The notes under the pieces were generated by a model that saw nothing but the letters and a program-made list of their open reading frames with translations, did no database searches and was not told the DNA's origin. A stretch of 5,915 bases of DNA from Actinomycetota bacterium. Its GTDB lineage: Bacteria; Actinomycetota; Thermoleophilia; Gaiellales; Gaiellaceae. Location of the stretch: contig JACCWU010000350.1 in NCBI GenBank assembly GCA_013697465.1, forward strand, positions 1 to 5,915. The letters run 5' to 3'. Below are positions 1-5,915 of this stretch, in pieces. The translations under genes were made by a program, and so were the position numbers. Each line of letters opens with the position of its first letter. The stretch's first letter is position 1.

Positions 1-408
1 TTCGATCCGAAGCGCGACTACCCGCTCGGCACGCGACGACCCGATCTCGTCTCCACCCCGGGCGGGTTGCCGCTCGCGGAGGTCACGCTGGACGCGCTCC
101 GCGCCGGAAAGATCGACTCGGCGGAGATGCGCGCGACGCCGGAGACGCTTCGACTCCAGGCCGAGGTCGCCCGGGCGGCGGGGCGCGTCCCGCTCGCAGC
201 GAGCCTCGAGCGAGCTGCCGAGCTCGCCGCCGTGCCGGACGACCTCCTCCTCGCGGTCTACTCAGCGCTCAGGCCGCGGAGGGCGACGGCGGTGGAGCTG
301 GAGGAGTGGGCCGTGCTTCTCGACGGCCATGGCGCCGAGAAGACCGCGGCGTTCGTGCGTGAAGCCGCAGCCGCCTACGGCGAGCGGGGGCTCCTCGCGG
401 GTGGGTAG
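1..408 (+). CDS. pduE: Diol/glycerol dehydratase small subunit, 5' end outside window
   Basis: This is the small (gamma) subunit of the adenosylcobalamin-dependent diol/glycerol dehydratase, which converts 1,2-diols or glycerol to aldehydes by a radical mechanism. The frame is open from base 1 and gives 135 residues before TAG at 406-408. A TTG at 67 is a possible start, but family similarity runs upstream of it (DYPLGTRRPDLV, close to the DYPL...P...V region of PduE), so the true start lies left of the window. Family blocks seen are TPETLRLQAE, RAAELAAVPDD, a YSALRPRRAT segment and AAFVREAAAAYGERGLL near the C-terminus. Full-length PduE is about 170 residues, so roughly 35-40 are missing here, including the N-terminal part that in microcompartment enzymes can carry a targeting helix. 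The gene overlaps the fused large-medium gene by 8 nt, which suggests translational coupling. Diol and glycerol enzymes cannot be told apart from this subunit; the symbol refers to the family. Confidence 0.93.
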   Translation, partial: FDPKRDYPLGTRRPDLVSTPGGLPLAEVTLDALRAGKIDSAEMRATPETLRLQAEVARAAGRVPLAASLERAAELAAVPDDLLLAVYSALRPRRATAVELEEWAVLLDGHGAEKTAAFVREAAAAYGERGLLAGG

Positions 409-2638
409 CCGCCGCTTCGAGTCCCGTAGCCGGCGAGAGCTTCATCGCGAGCAGCTCGTCTCCCCGCTCCCGGAGCTCGGACTGGTCGCCTCCGGCGGCC
501 CGAACGACCCGGACCCGGAGATCGTCCTCGAGGACGGGGTCGTCGTCCAGATGGACGGTCGCTCGGCGGCCGACTTCGACGTCATCGACCGCTTCGTCGT
601 CGCCCATGGGCTCGATCTCGACGTCGCAGCGGAGGCGATGGCGCTCGGGGACGCGGAGCTCGCACGCATGCTCGTCGACATCTCCGTCCCCCGCGCGGAG
701 CTCGTCCGCCTCGCCCGCGGCCTCACCCCCGCGAAGCTCGCGCGCGTCATCGGCCTGCTCGATCCCGTGGAGCTGATGCTCGCTCTCAAGAAGCTGCGGG
801 CGCGACGCGCTCCGGCCAACCAGGCGCACGTCACAAACCTCAAGGAGAGCCCCGCGCTGCTCGCCGCCGACGCGGCCGAGGCAGCCCGGCGCGGCTTCGC
901 CGAGATCGAGACCACGGTCGGGGTCGCGCGGTACGCGCCGCTGAACGCGATCGCGCTCCTCGTGGGCTCCCAGACCGGACGGCCGGGAGTGATGACGCAG
1001 TGCGCGGTCGAGGAGCGACGGAACCTCGAGCTTGCCATCCGCGGGCTCGTCACCTACGCGGAGACGCTCTCGGTCTACGGAACAGAGCCCGTCTTTGTCG
1101 ACGGCGACGACACGCCTTGGTCGAAGGCATTCCTCGGTGCCGCCTACGCGTCACGTGGCGTGAAGGTGCGCTTCACGTCGGGTACGGGATCCGAGGCGCT
1201 GATGGGCTATGCGCAAGGCCTCTCCATGCTCTACCTCGAGGCGCGCTGCCTGGCCGCCGTGAGAGCCGCCGGCTCACAGGGAGTCCAGAACGGATCGATC
1301 TCGTGCGTCGCCCTCGTCCTCTCGGTGCCCGGAGGCACGCGTGCGATTCTCGGCGAGAACGTCCTCGCGGCCTGGCTCGACCTCGAGGTCGCATCCGGGA
1401 ACGACGCGATCGCCTCGCATTCCGAGATCCGCAAGACGGCGAAGCTCATGGGCCAGTTCCTCCCCGGCACCGACTTCGTCACGTCCGGCTACTCCGTGAT
1501 GCCCCGACACGACAACACGTTCGGGGGCGGGAACTTCGACGCGGACGACATCGACGAGTGGCTCACGGTCCAGCGCGACTGGCAGGTCGATGCGGGAATC
1601 GAGCCGGTCAGCGAAGAAGAGGTGCTGCGCGTCCGCGAGCGGGCGGCACGCGCGATCCAGGCCGTCTTCGGAGAGCTCGGGCTTCCGCCGGTAACCGACG
1701 AGGAGGTCGAGGCAGCGACGACCGGCTACGACTCCGCAGGCATGCCGGATCGCGATCGTGCTGCGGACGTCGAGGCCGCCGACGAGCTCCTCGCGCGCGG
1801 AACTTCTGGCCTCGACATCGCACTGGTTCTCGAACGGCGCGGGTTCGGCGAGGTGGCGGAAGCCGTGCTCTCGATGCAGCGACAGCGCATCTCAGCCGAC
1901 TACCTCCAGACCGCAGCCGTGATCGACACCTACGGTCTGGTCCACTCCGCGGTGAACGACCCGAACCTCTACACGGGCCCGGGCACGGGCTACCGGCTCG
2001 AGGGCGACCGCTGGGCGCTCCTCCAGGCGCTTCCGAACGTCGTCGACCCGGCCGAGCTGCTCGGTGCGGAGCTCGACGCGGAGCCGGTCGTGGTGGAGCA
2101 GAGGGAGGCGGCGAGGAGCGACGACGCCGCGGAGGTCGTCGTCGCAGTCGGCCCGGCTTTCGCGGACACGATTCGGAGAACGATCGGCGACCTCGGCCAT
2201 CGCGAGGTGCTCGAGGCGATCTGCGACGGAGTTCGCGAGGGCGGCGCCGCGCCCCGGATCGTCCGCATCCGCCGCGTCGCCGACGTCGCGTTCATCGCCC
2301 ACGATGGGGCGCAACTCTCGGGATCGGGCATCGCGCTCGGGATCCAGTCGAAGGGGACAGCCGTCATCCACCGCGCGGATCTCGAGCCGCTCGACAACCT
2401 CGAGCTCTTCGGCATGTCGCCCCTCTACACGCTCGCGTCGTACCGGGCGATGGGACGGAACGCAGCCGGCTATGCGCTCGGCCACCGGGTCGGCCCCGTC
2501 CCGACCGAGCTCGACAACTTCGCGCGCGCGAAGCTCATCGTCCGCACGACGCTCCTGCACGCGCGCGAGACGCAGGCTGTCCGGCCGGGTGCGGCGGCAG
2601 TCGAGCTCGAGCTCGCCGTCGCGATCGCCTCGGGCTGA
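401..2638 (+). CDS. Fused large and medium subunits of B12-dependent diol/glycerol dehydratase
   Basis: A single 745-residue chain joins a PduC/DhaB1-like large (alpha) subunit (residues 1 to about 554) to a PduD/DhaB2-like medium (beta) subunit (about 578-745). The large part is the TIM barrel that holds substrate and coenzyme B12. The medium part helps form the cobalamin site. Large-subunit blocks include QAHVTN, VGSQTGRPGVMTQC, GTEPVFVDGDDTPWSK, QNGSISC and FLPGTDFVTSGYS. The GTG at 401 was chosen over the upstream ATG at 329 for two reasons. It begins with GSRRFE, like the RSKRFE start of PduC. It also puts the substrate- and metal-site residues at the Klebsiella positions Q141, H143, E170, E221, Q296, D335 and S362, all conserved, so a catalytically competent enzyme is expected. 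Medium-subunit blocks are VVAVGPAF, LSGSGIALGIQSKGTAVIH and LDNLELF. The junction is a roughly 24-residue acidic, Ala/Glu-rich linker. The roughly 60-residue N-terminal extension of free PduD, which directs microcompartment encapsulation, is absent. Substrate preference (propanediol or glycerol) is not predictable from what I see. Confidence 0.95.
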   Translation: MGSRRFESRSRRELHREQLVSPLPELGLVASGGPNDPDPEIVLEDGVVVQMDGRSAADFDVIDRFVVAHGLDLDVAAEAMALGDAELARMLVDISVPRAELVRLARGLTPAKLARVIGLLDPVELMLALKKLRARRAPANQAHVTNLKESPALLAADAAEAARRGFAEIETTVGVARYAPLNAIALLVGSQTGRPGVMTQCAVEERRNLELAIRGLVTYAETLSVYGTEPVFVDGDDTPWSKAFLGAAYASRGVKVRFTSGTGSEALMGYAQGLSMLYLEARCLAAVRAAGSQGVQNGSISCVALVLSVPGGTRAILGENVLAAWLDLEVASGNDAIASHSEIRKTAKLMGQFLPGTDFVTSGYSVMPRHDNTFGGGNFDADDIDEWLTVQRDWQVDAGIEPVSEEEVLRVRERAARAIQAVFGELGLPPVTDEEVEAATTGYDSAGMPDRDRAADVEAADELLARGTSGLDIALVLERRGFGEVAEAVLSMQRQRISADYLQTAAVIDTYGLVHSAVNDPNLYTGPGTGYRLEGDRWALLQALPNVVDPAELLGAELDAEPVVVEQREAARSDDAAEVVVAVGPAFADTIRRTIGDLGHREVLEAICDGVREGGAAPRIVRIRRVADVAFIAHDGAQLSGSGIALGIQSKGTAVIHRADLEPLDNLELFGMSPLYTLASYRAMGRNAAGYALGHRVGPVPTELDNFARAKLIVRTTLLHARETQAVRPGAAAVELELAVAIASG

Positions 2639-2687
2639 GCGTGCGATACGGTCGTCGTGTGCCGATGTTCCCGTGTCTTCGAGCGCT

Positions 2688-2697
2688 GGGGTAGGAG
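2688..2697 (+). promoter_or_regulatory. Possible ribosome binding site of the cyclase/ATPase gene, poorly spaced
   Basis: A purine-rich stretch GGGGTAGGAG lies just before tandem GTG codons at 2697 and 2700. The AGGAG core (2693-2697) ends only 2 nt before the GTG at 2700, tighter than the usual 5-9 nt; the leading GGGG is about 8 nt away. A further in-frame GTG lies at 2673 without a visible Shine-Dalgarno sequence. The next in-frame starts downstream (GTG 2733, ATG 2736) would remove part of the first strand of the cyclase domain. The start at 2700 is therefore the best compromise, not a certainty. I see no convincing promoter or terminator in the 61 nt between 2638 and 2700. Confidence 0.4.
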
Positions 2698-2699
2698 TG

Positions 2700-5495
2700 G
2701 TGAACGAGCGGCTCGATCGTCGGCTCGTCGCGGTGATGTTCACCGACATGGTCGGATACACGGCGCTGATCCAGGCGGACGAGCGACAGGGACTCGACAA
2801 GCGCGACCGCTACATGAGCGCGCTCGAGAGTCACCACGACGCGTTCGGCGGGACGATCATTCAGCGACTCGGGGACGGCACCATGAGCATGTTCCAGAGC
2901 GGGCTCGATGCTGTGCTCGCCGCGGTCGCGATCCAGCGCCAGCTCGCGGCGCAGGAGGTTCCGGTTCGCATCGGCGTCCACGTGGGCGACGTGATCGTCG
3001 AACCCGAGCGGCTTACCGGCGTCGCGGTGAATATTGCCGCTCGGATCGAGTCCTTCGCGGTACCGGGCGGGGTGATGCTGTCCGACTCCGTCTACGACCA
3101 GATCAAGAACCAGAGCGACGTCGGCGTCGTCGGGCTGGGGCGCTTCAGGCTCAAGAACGTCGGGCGGCCGTTCGAGCTCTACGCGGTTTCGGCGGACGGT
3201 GTCGTGGTGCCGGATCCGCGGGCCCTCGAAGGCAAGGGCGAGCAGTTCGCCACCCTGCCGAGCAACCTGCCCGACCCGGTCGCGCCGGTGCTAGGTCGGG
3301 CGGCCGACCTGGCGTCGCTCATCGAGCTCACCCGGGCGCACCGGGTCGTGACGATCACGGGCCCCGGCGGTGTCGGAAAGACTCGTATCGTCATCGAGCT
3401 CGGCCGGCAGCTCGCGTCCGAGTTCCTGGACGGTGTCGCGTTCGTCGCGTTGGCCGACGTCACGGAGCCCGCGGACTTCCTCCCTGCCCTTGCGGACGCG
3501 CTTGACGTGAAGGAAGCCGAGGGGCGGACGCTCGGCGACGGGATCGTCTCTCTCATCGGCGACAGGACGGCGCTCCTGCTTCTGGACAACCTGGAGCAGG
3601 TCGTGGCGGCCGCTTCGGACGTGGCGGGGCTGGTCGAAAGCTGCCCGGAGCTTCGGATCGTGGCCACCAGCCGGACACCGCTCAGGATCGCCGCGGAACA
3701 GGAGTACCCTCTCGCCCCGCTCGAACTCCCTCCACCGTTGGACACGGACTCGAACGAGCCGCTCATGGCGTATCCGGCCGTCGCTCTGTTCGTCGAGCGC
3801 GCCAAGACGGCGAGGGGCTCCTTCGAGCTGACGCCCGAGAACGCCGGGGCCGTCACGGCCGTCTGCCGTCGCCTGGACGGCCTGCCGCTGGCTCTCGAGC
3901 TCGCTGCCGCCCGACTGCGACTCCTCTCCCCCGAAGCGCTGCTGGAGCGGCTAGACCAAGCCCTCGACCTACTCACGTCCGGCGCGCGGGACATCCCCGA
4001 GCGGCAACAGACGTTGCGCGCCACGATCGACTGGAGCCACTCGCTCCTCGAGGAGTCGGAGCAGCGCCTGTTCCGGCGCATGGCCGTCTTCGCCGGAGGG
4101 TGCACTTTCGCCGATCTCGAGGTCGTCTGCGCAGAGCCCGGCGAGACCATCCTGGACCAGCTGGAGTCGCTCGTCGACAAGGCTCTCGTACAGACGGACG
4201 GCCAGGGTGACCGGCTGCGGATGCTGCAGACGATCGGCGAGTACGCCCGCGAGCGGCTCGACGCCGCGGGCGAGGCAAGCGAGGTCGCGATGAGGCACGC
4301 CCGCCGGTACGCGGCGCTCGCCCGCGAGATCCGCGACGGCATCGAGGGCACCGATCAGGTCGGCTCCCTCGAACGCGGCATCGGCGAGGAGGGGAACATC
4401 CAGGCCGCGCTCGACACGCTCCTGGCGACCGCGACGGACGGTGACGCAGTTGCGTCCGAAGAGGGATTGCAGATGTGCGGCGACCTGTGGATGTACTGGC
4501 ACATCCGCGGCAAGAACCTCACCGCCCGCGAGTACGCCGCCTCCTTCCTCGACGCCGGCACGGGTGGCTCTCCTACCACGGGGCGGGCGGGCGCACTTCT
4601 CACGGCGGGACTGGCGTCCCATGTGCTGGGTCAGTTCGAGCTCGCGAACGACGAATGGGCCGAGGGGTATCGCATCGCGGCAAAGCTCGAAGCCGATCGC
4701 GAGCTCTGCATCGCTGCCTTCCTCGCTGGCTTCGGGCAGCTCGGATTCGACCTCGATGCAGGGCTCAGATGGATGACCGAGAGCATCGAGAGGAGCCGCG
4801 CCCTCGGCTTCACCTGGGCCTACGGGTTTGCCTCGACCCTCGACGGCATCCTCAACGCCGTCACGGGCGACCTCGACACGGCGCAGACGAGGTACTCCCA
4901 GGCGCTCGAGATCCAGCAGAGAATCGGCGACGAGGAAGGAGCCGGCCTGTCCCTCGGCGGCCTCGCCCAACTGGCGTCCGGTCGCGGTGACCTGGCGGGC
5001 GCCCTCGACCTCTACCGGCAGTCTCTCGCGGCGTACGAGGCGATCGGCGACCGGGCCGAGGAAGCCCGGATCCTCTCCGAGATGGCCTGGACGCAGCTCC
5101 GGCACGAGGAACCTGCGCTCGCGCGCCGGACCTTCCTCGACTCGGTGCAGGCCTACACCGACGTGGCGAGCGTTCGTGGAGTGGGGCTCTCGCTGATCGG
5201 CCTCGCGGCCACCGAGGCGGTCGAGGGGCGGCCCGAGACGGCCGTGCAGATCGCCGCGGCGGCGGAGGTCTACGCCCACGGGGAAGGCATCGTCAACGTC
5301 TACTCCGACGAGACGCCGGGGCGCGAGTTCGTCGACCAGGCACGAGCAGCGCTCTCGGCCGACGATGTCGCCCGCGCCACCGAGGTCGGCAGCAAGCTCA
5401 CGATCAGGGAAGCGCTCGACCTGGCGAGGCTCCCTCAATCGGCCCCCCCGTGTAGACGATTCCTGACCGATGAACAGCCCGCAATCGGTCAATGA
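2700..5495 (+). CDS. Class III nucleotide cyclase-homology / STAND ATPase / TPR signalling protein
   Basis: This 931-residue cytoplasmic signalling protein has no signal peptide or membrane segment. Residues 8-162 form a class III cyclase homology domain. Metal-binding Asp are D16 (FTDMVGYT) and D59 (LGDGTMSMF), and the transition-state pair is N111 and R115 (VNIAARIES). The two purine-specifying positions carry Q55 and R104 instead of the Lys and Asp of adenylate cyclases, so activity and substrate are uncertain. After a linker, residues about 198-430 form an NB-ARC/STAND-type P-loop ATPase with Walker A GPGGVGKT (221-228), Walker B LLLLDN (292-297), a VATSRTPLR sensor-like segment (321-329) and GLPLALELAAARL (394-406). 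Residues about 440-520 look like the winged-helix part (IDWSHSLL, FRRMAVFAGG, QTIGEYARERL). Residues about 629-860 are TPR repeats. Related actinobacterial proteins often end in a LuxR helix-turn-helix; none is present here. In STAND proteins a ligand or partner bound by the repeats typically controls the nucleotide switch; the ligand here is unknown. It follows the dehydratase gene by 61 nt and overlaps the next gene by 26 nt. Confidence 0.9.
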   Translation: MNERLDRRLVAVMFTDMVGYTALIQADERQGLDKRDRYMSALESHHDAFGGTIIQRLGDGTMSMFQSGLDAVLAAVAIQRQLAAQEVPVRIGVHVGDVIVEPERLTGVAVNIAARIESFAVPGGVMLSDSVYDQIKNQSDVGVVGLGRFRLKNVGRPFELYAVSADGVVVPDPRALEGKGEQFATLPSNLPDPVAPVLGRAADLASLIELTRAHRVVTITGPGGVGKTRIVIELGRQLASEFLDGVAFVALADVTEPADFLPALADALDVKEAEGRTLGDGIVSLIGDRTALLLLDNLEQVVAAASDVAGLVESCPELRIVATSRTPLRIAAEQEYPLAPLELPPPLDTDSNEPLMAYPAVALFVERAKTARGSFELTPENAGAVTAVCRRLDGLPLALELAAARLRLLSPEALLERLDQALDLLTSGARDIPERQQTLRATIDWSHSLLEESEQRLFRRMAVFAGGCTFADLEVVCAEPGETILDQLESLVDKALVQTDGQGDRLRMLQTIGEYARERLDAAGEASEVAMRHARRYAALAREIRDGIEGTDQVGSLERGIGEEGNIQAALDTLLATATDGDAVASEEGLQMCGDLWMYWHIRGKNLTAREYAASFLDAGTGGSPTTGRAGALLTAGLASHVLGQFELANDEWAEGYRIAAKLEADRELCIAAFLAGFGQLGFDLDAGLRWMTESIERSRALGFTWAYGFASTLDGILNAVTGDLDTAQTRYSQALEIQQRIGDEEGAGLSLGGLAQLASGRGDLAGALDLYRQSLAAYEAIGDRAEEARILSEMAWTQLRHEEPALARRTFLDSVQAYTDVASVRGVGLSLIGLAATEAVEGRPETAVQIAAAAEVYAHGEGIVNVYSDETPGREFVDQARAALSADDVARATEVGSKLTIREALDLARLPQSAPPCRRFLTDEQPAIGQ
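4584..5279 (+). repeat. TPR array with 40-residue period inside the signalling protein
   Basis: About six degenerate helix-turn-helix repeats cover residues 629-860. The turn-plus-Ala position recurs as GQFELA (644-649), GFDLDA (682-687), GDLDTA (723-728), GDLAGA (763-768), EEPALA (803-808) and GRPETA (843-848). The last four Ala are exactly 40 residues (120 nt) apart. A 40- rather than 34-residue period is the kind seen in the sensor regions of MalT/AfsR-type STAND proteins, which suggests a superhelix that binds a ligand or partner protein. The repeats are conserved only in pattern, not in DNA sequence, so there is no recent tandem duplication. Confidence 0.7.
5443..5449 (+). other. C7 homopolymer near the 3' end of the signalling gene
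   Basis: Seven consecutive C residues encode the A-P-P of SAPPC (residues 915-917). One extra C would end the protein after A-P-P-V at the TAG now at 5453-5455. One fewer would end it after R-V-D-D-S at the TGA at 5464-5466. As given, the frame runs on for 14 more residues after the tract, with codons unusual for this GC-rich window (CAA, TGT, AGA, CGA, GCA, GGT), and overlaps the next gene. The tract may be a slippage site or an assembly indel, or it may simply be the native end. Confidence 0.55.
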
Positions 5496-5915
5496 GCTCG
5501 TCGAGCGCGGCCGCGAAGCGGCCGCCCGGGGAGCGTGGCGCGAAGCGTACGACCTTCTTGTGGCCACGGACTCCGCAGAGCTGTCACCGGAGGACCTGGA
5601 GCTGATCGGCGAGGCGACCTCGTGGACGGGTCCGACGGAGCATTGCATCGAGGTCCGCGAGCGTGCGTACAGCGCCTATCTGGCGCGTGGGGATCGGAGA
5701 AGCGCCGCGCGTCTGGCCCTCGACCTGGTCCGCGACCACGGCTTTGCGAGGGCGACCTCGGTCGCCGCAGGTTGGTACAAGCGAGCCGAGCGCTTGCTAG
5801 AGGAAGAGCCTGAGTGCTGCGAGCATGGGTATCTCGCGCGCAGGCAGGGGTTTGCCGCGGATGCTCGGGGCGACACCAGCGAGGCACGGCAGCACCTGCG
5901 GCGTGCCCTCGGGAT
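5470..5915 (+). CDS. N-terminal part of a TPR-containing regulator-like protein, 3' end outside window
   Basis: The frame is open from ATG 5470 to the right edge, giving 148 complete codons with no stop. An in-frame TGA at 5464-5466 makes this ATG the most upstream possible start; no clear Shine-Dalgarno sequence precedes it. The visible protein is rich in Ala, Arg, Glu and Leu and is predicted to be all helical. TPR-like helix pairs are seen at residues about 9-34 (LVERGREAAARGAWREAYDL), 62-90, 98-112 and 119-148 (GYLARRQGFAADARGDTSEA, then RQHLRRAL). This start resembles the TPR part of actinobacterial LuxR-type regulators or cyclase-associated TPR proteins, whose output domain would lie at the unseen C-terminus. 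That assignment comes from recalled family resemblance and is moderate at best. The gene overlaps the cyclase/ATPase gene by 26 nt, which suggests co-transcription. Codon use is the usual GC-rich type. Confidence 0.75.
   Translation, partial: MNSPQSVNELVERGREAAARGAWREAYDLLVATDSAELSPEDLELIGEATSWTGPTEHCIEVRERAYSAYLARGDRRSAARLALDLVRDHGFARATSVAAGWYKRAERLLEEEPECCEHGYLARRQGFAADARGDTSEARQHLRRALG

Noticed and set aside
329..400. Possible 24-residue N-terminal extension of the dehydratase fusion from the ATG at 329
   Set aside because: It would overlap the small-subunit gene by 80 nt and has no counterpart in PduC. Starting at GTG 401 reproduces the family N-terminus and active-site numbering exactly.
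2602..2615. 14-nt perfect palindrome made of alternating GAGCTC units, with GCGATCGC close by at 2621-2628
   Set aside because: It lies inside coding sequence for a V-E-L-E-L-A run and is explained by the preferred GAG and CTC codons. GAGCTC recurs many times in this window, so an operator is not supported.
1000..2694. Plus-strand open frame of 564 codons overlapping the dehydratase fusion
   Set aside because: The translation is dominated by Arg, Gly and Pro with no family motif. It is the shifted-frame shadow of the dehydratase gene.
2064..2699. Upstream extension of the cyclase frame into the dehydratase gene
   Set aside because: The translation is Ser/Arg-rich shadow sequence within the medium-subunit coding region. 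The cyclase domain begins a few residues after GTG 2700.
2639..2699. Promoter for the cyclase/ATPase gene (GATACG-like -10 near 2645)
   Set aside because: There is no matching -35 element at proper spacing and a single weak hexamer is expected by chance.
3969..5648. Long open frame of 559 codons on the minus strand (and similar ones at 3179-4351 and 1892-2800)
   Set aside because: These lie opposite well-supported plus-strand genes, and their translations are low-complexity, Arg/Ala/Ser-rich and without recognisable motifs. Long antisense frames are expected in GC-rich DNA.

Overview
The window is GC-rich (about 70% by eye) with strong G/C bias at third codon positions and frequent GTG starts. 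Together with a fused diol dehydratase and a cyclase-STAND-TPR regulator, this points to a soil-type actinobacterium, possibly a Thermoleophilia-like lineage. The phylum-level guess is reasonable; anything finer is speculation. All four recognisable genes lie on the plus strand and nearly the whole window is coding. I saw no RNA genes, insertion sequences, CRISPR arrays or convincing terminators.

Region 1 (1-2638) encodes an adenosylcobalamin-dependent diol/glycerol dehydratase. The small subunit (PduE/DhaB3-like) enters from the left edge already in frame and ends at 408. It overlaps by 8 nt the start of a 745-residue protein in which the large (PduC-like) and medium (PduD-like) subunits are fused into one chain. 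With the GTG at 401 as residue 1, the known active-site residues fall at exactly the numbers used for the Klebsiella enzyme (Q141, H143, E170, E221, Q296, D335, S362). Two genes therefore supply all three subunit types, in the order small then large-medium. No microcompartment shell gene or reactivase is visible, and the medium-subunit N-terminal encapsulation extension is replaced by a short linker.

Region 2 (2700-5495), after a 61-nt gap, encodes a 931-residue signalling protein. It has an N-terminal class III nucleotide cyclase homology domain, a central NB-ARC/STAND-type P-loop ATPase with a winged-helix-like segment, and a C-terminal TPR array with a 40-residue period. The cyclase domain keeps its metal-binding and transition-state residues but lacks both canonical purine-specifying residues. 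No DNA-binding output domain is present.

Region 3 (5470 to the right edge) is the N-terminal part of a further TPR-type protein. It overlaps the cyclase gene by 26 nt and resembles the TPR part of actinobacterial LuxR-type or cyclase-associated regulators. The dehydratase genes would make an aldehyde from a 1,2-diol or glycerol; the two downstream genes look like a sensor/regulator pair. Whether they control the dehydratase or are merely adjacent cannot be decided from this window.
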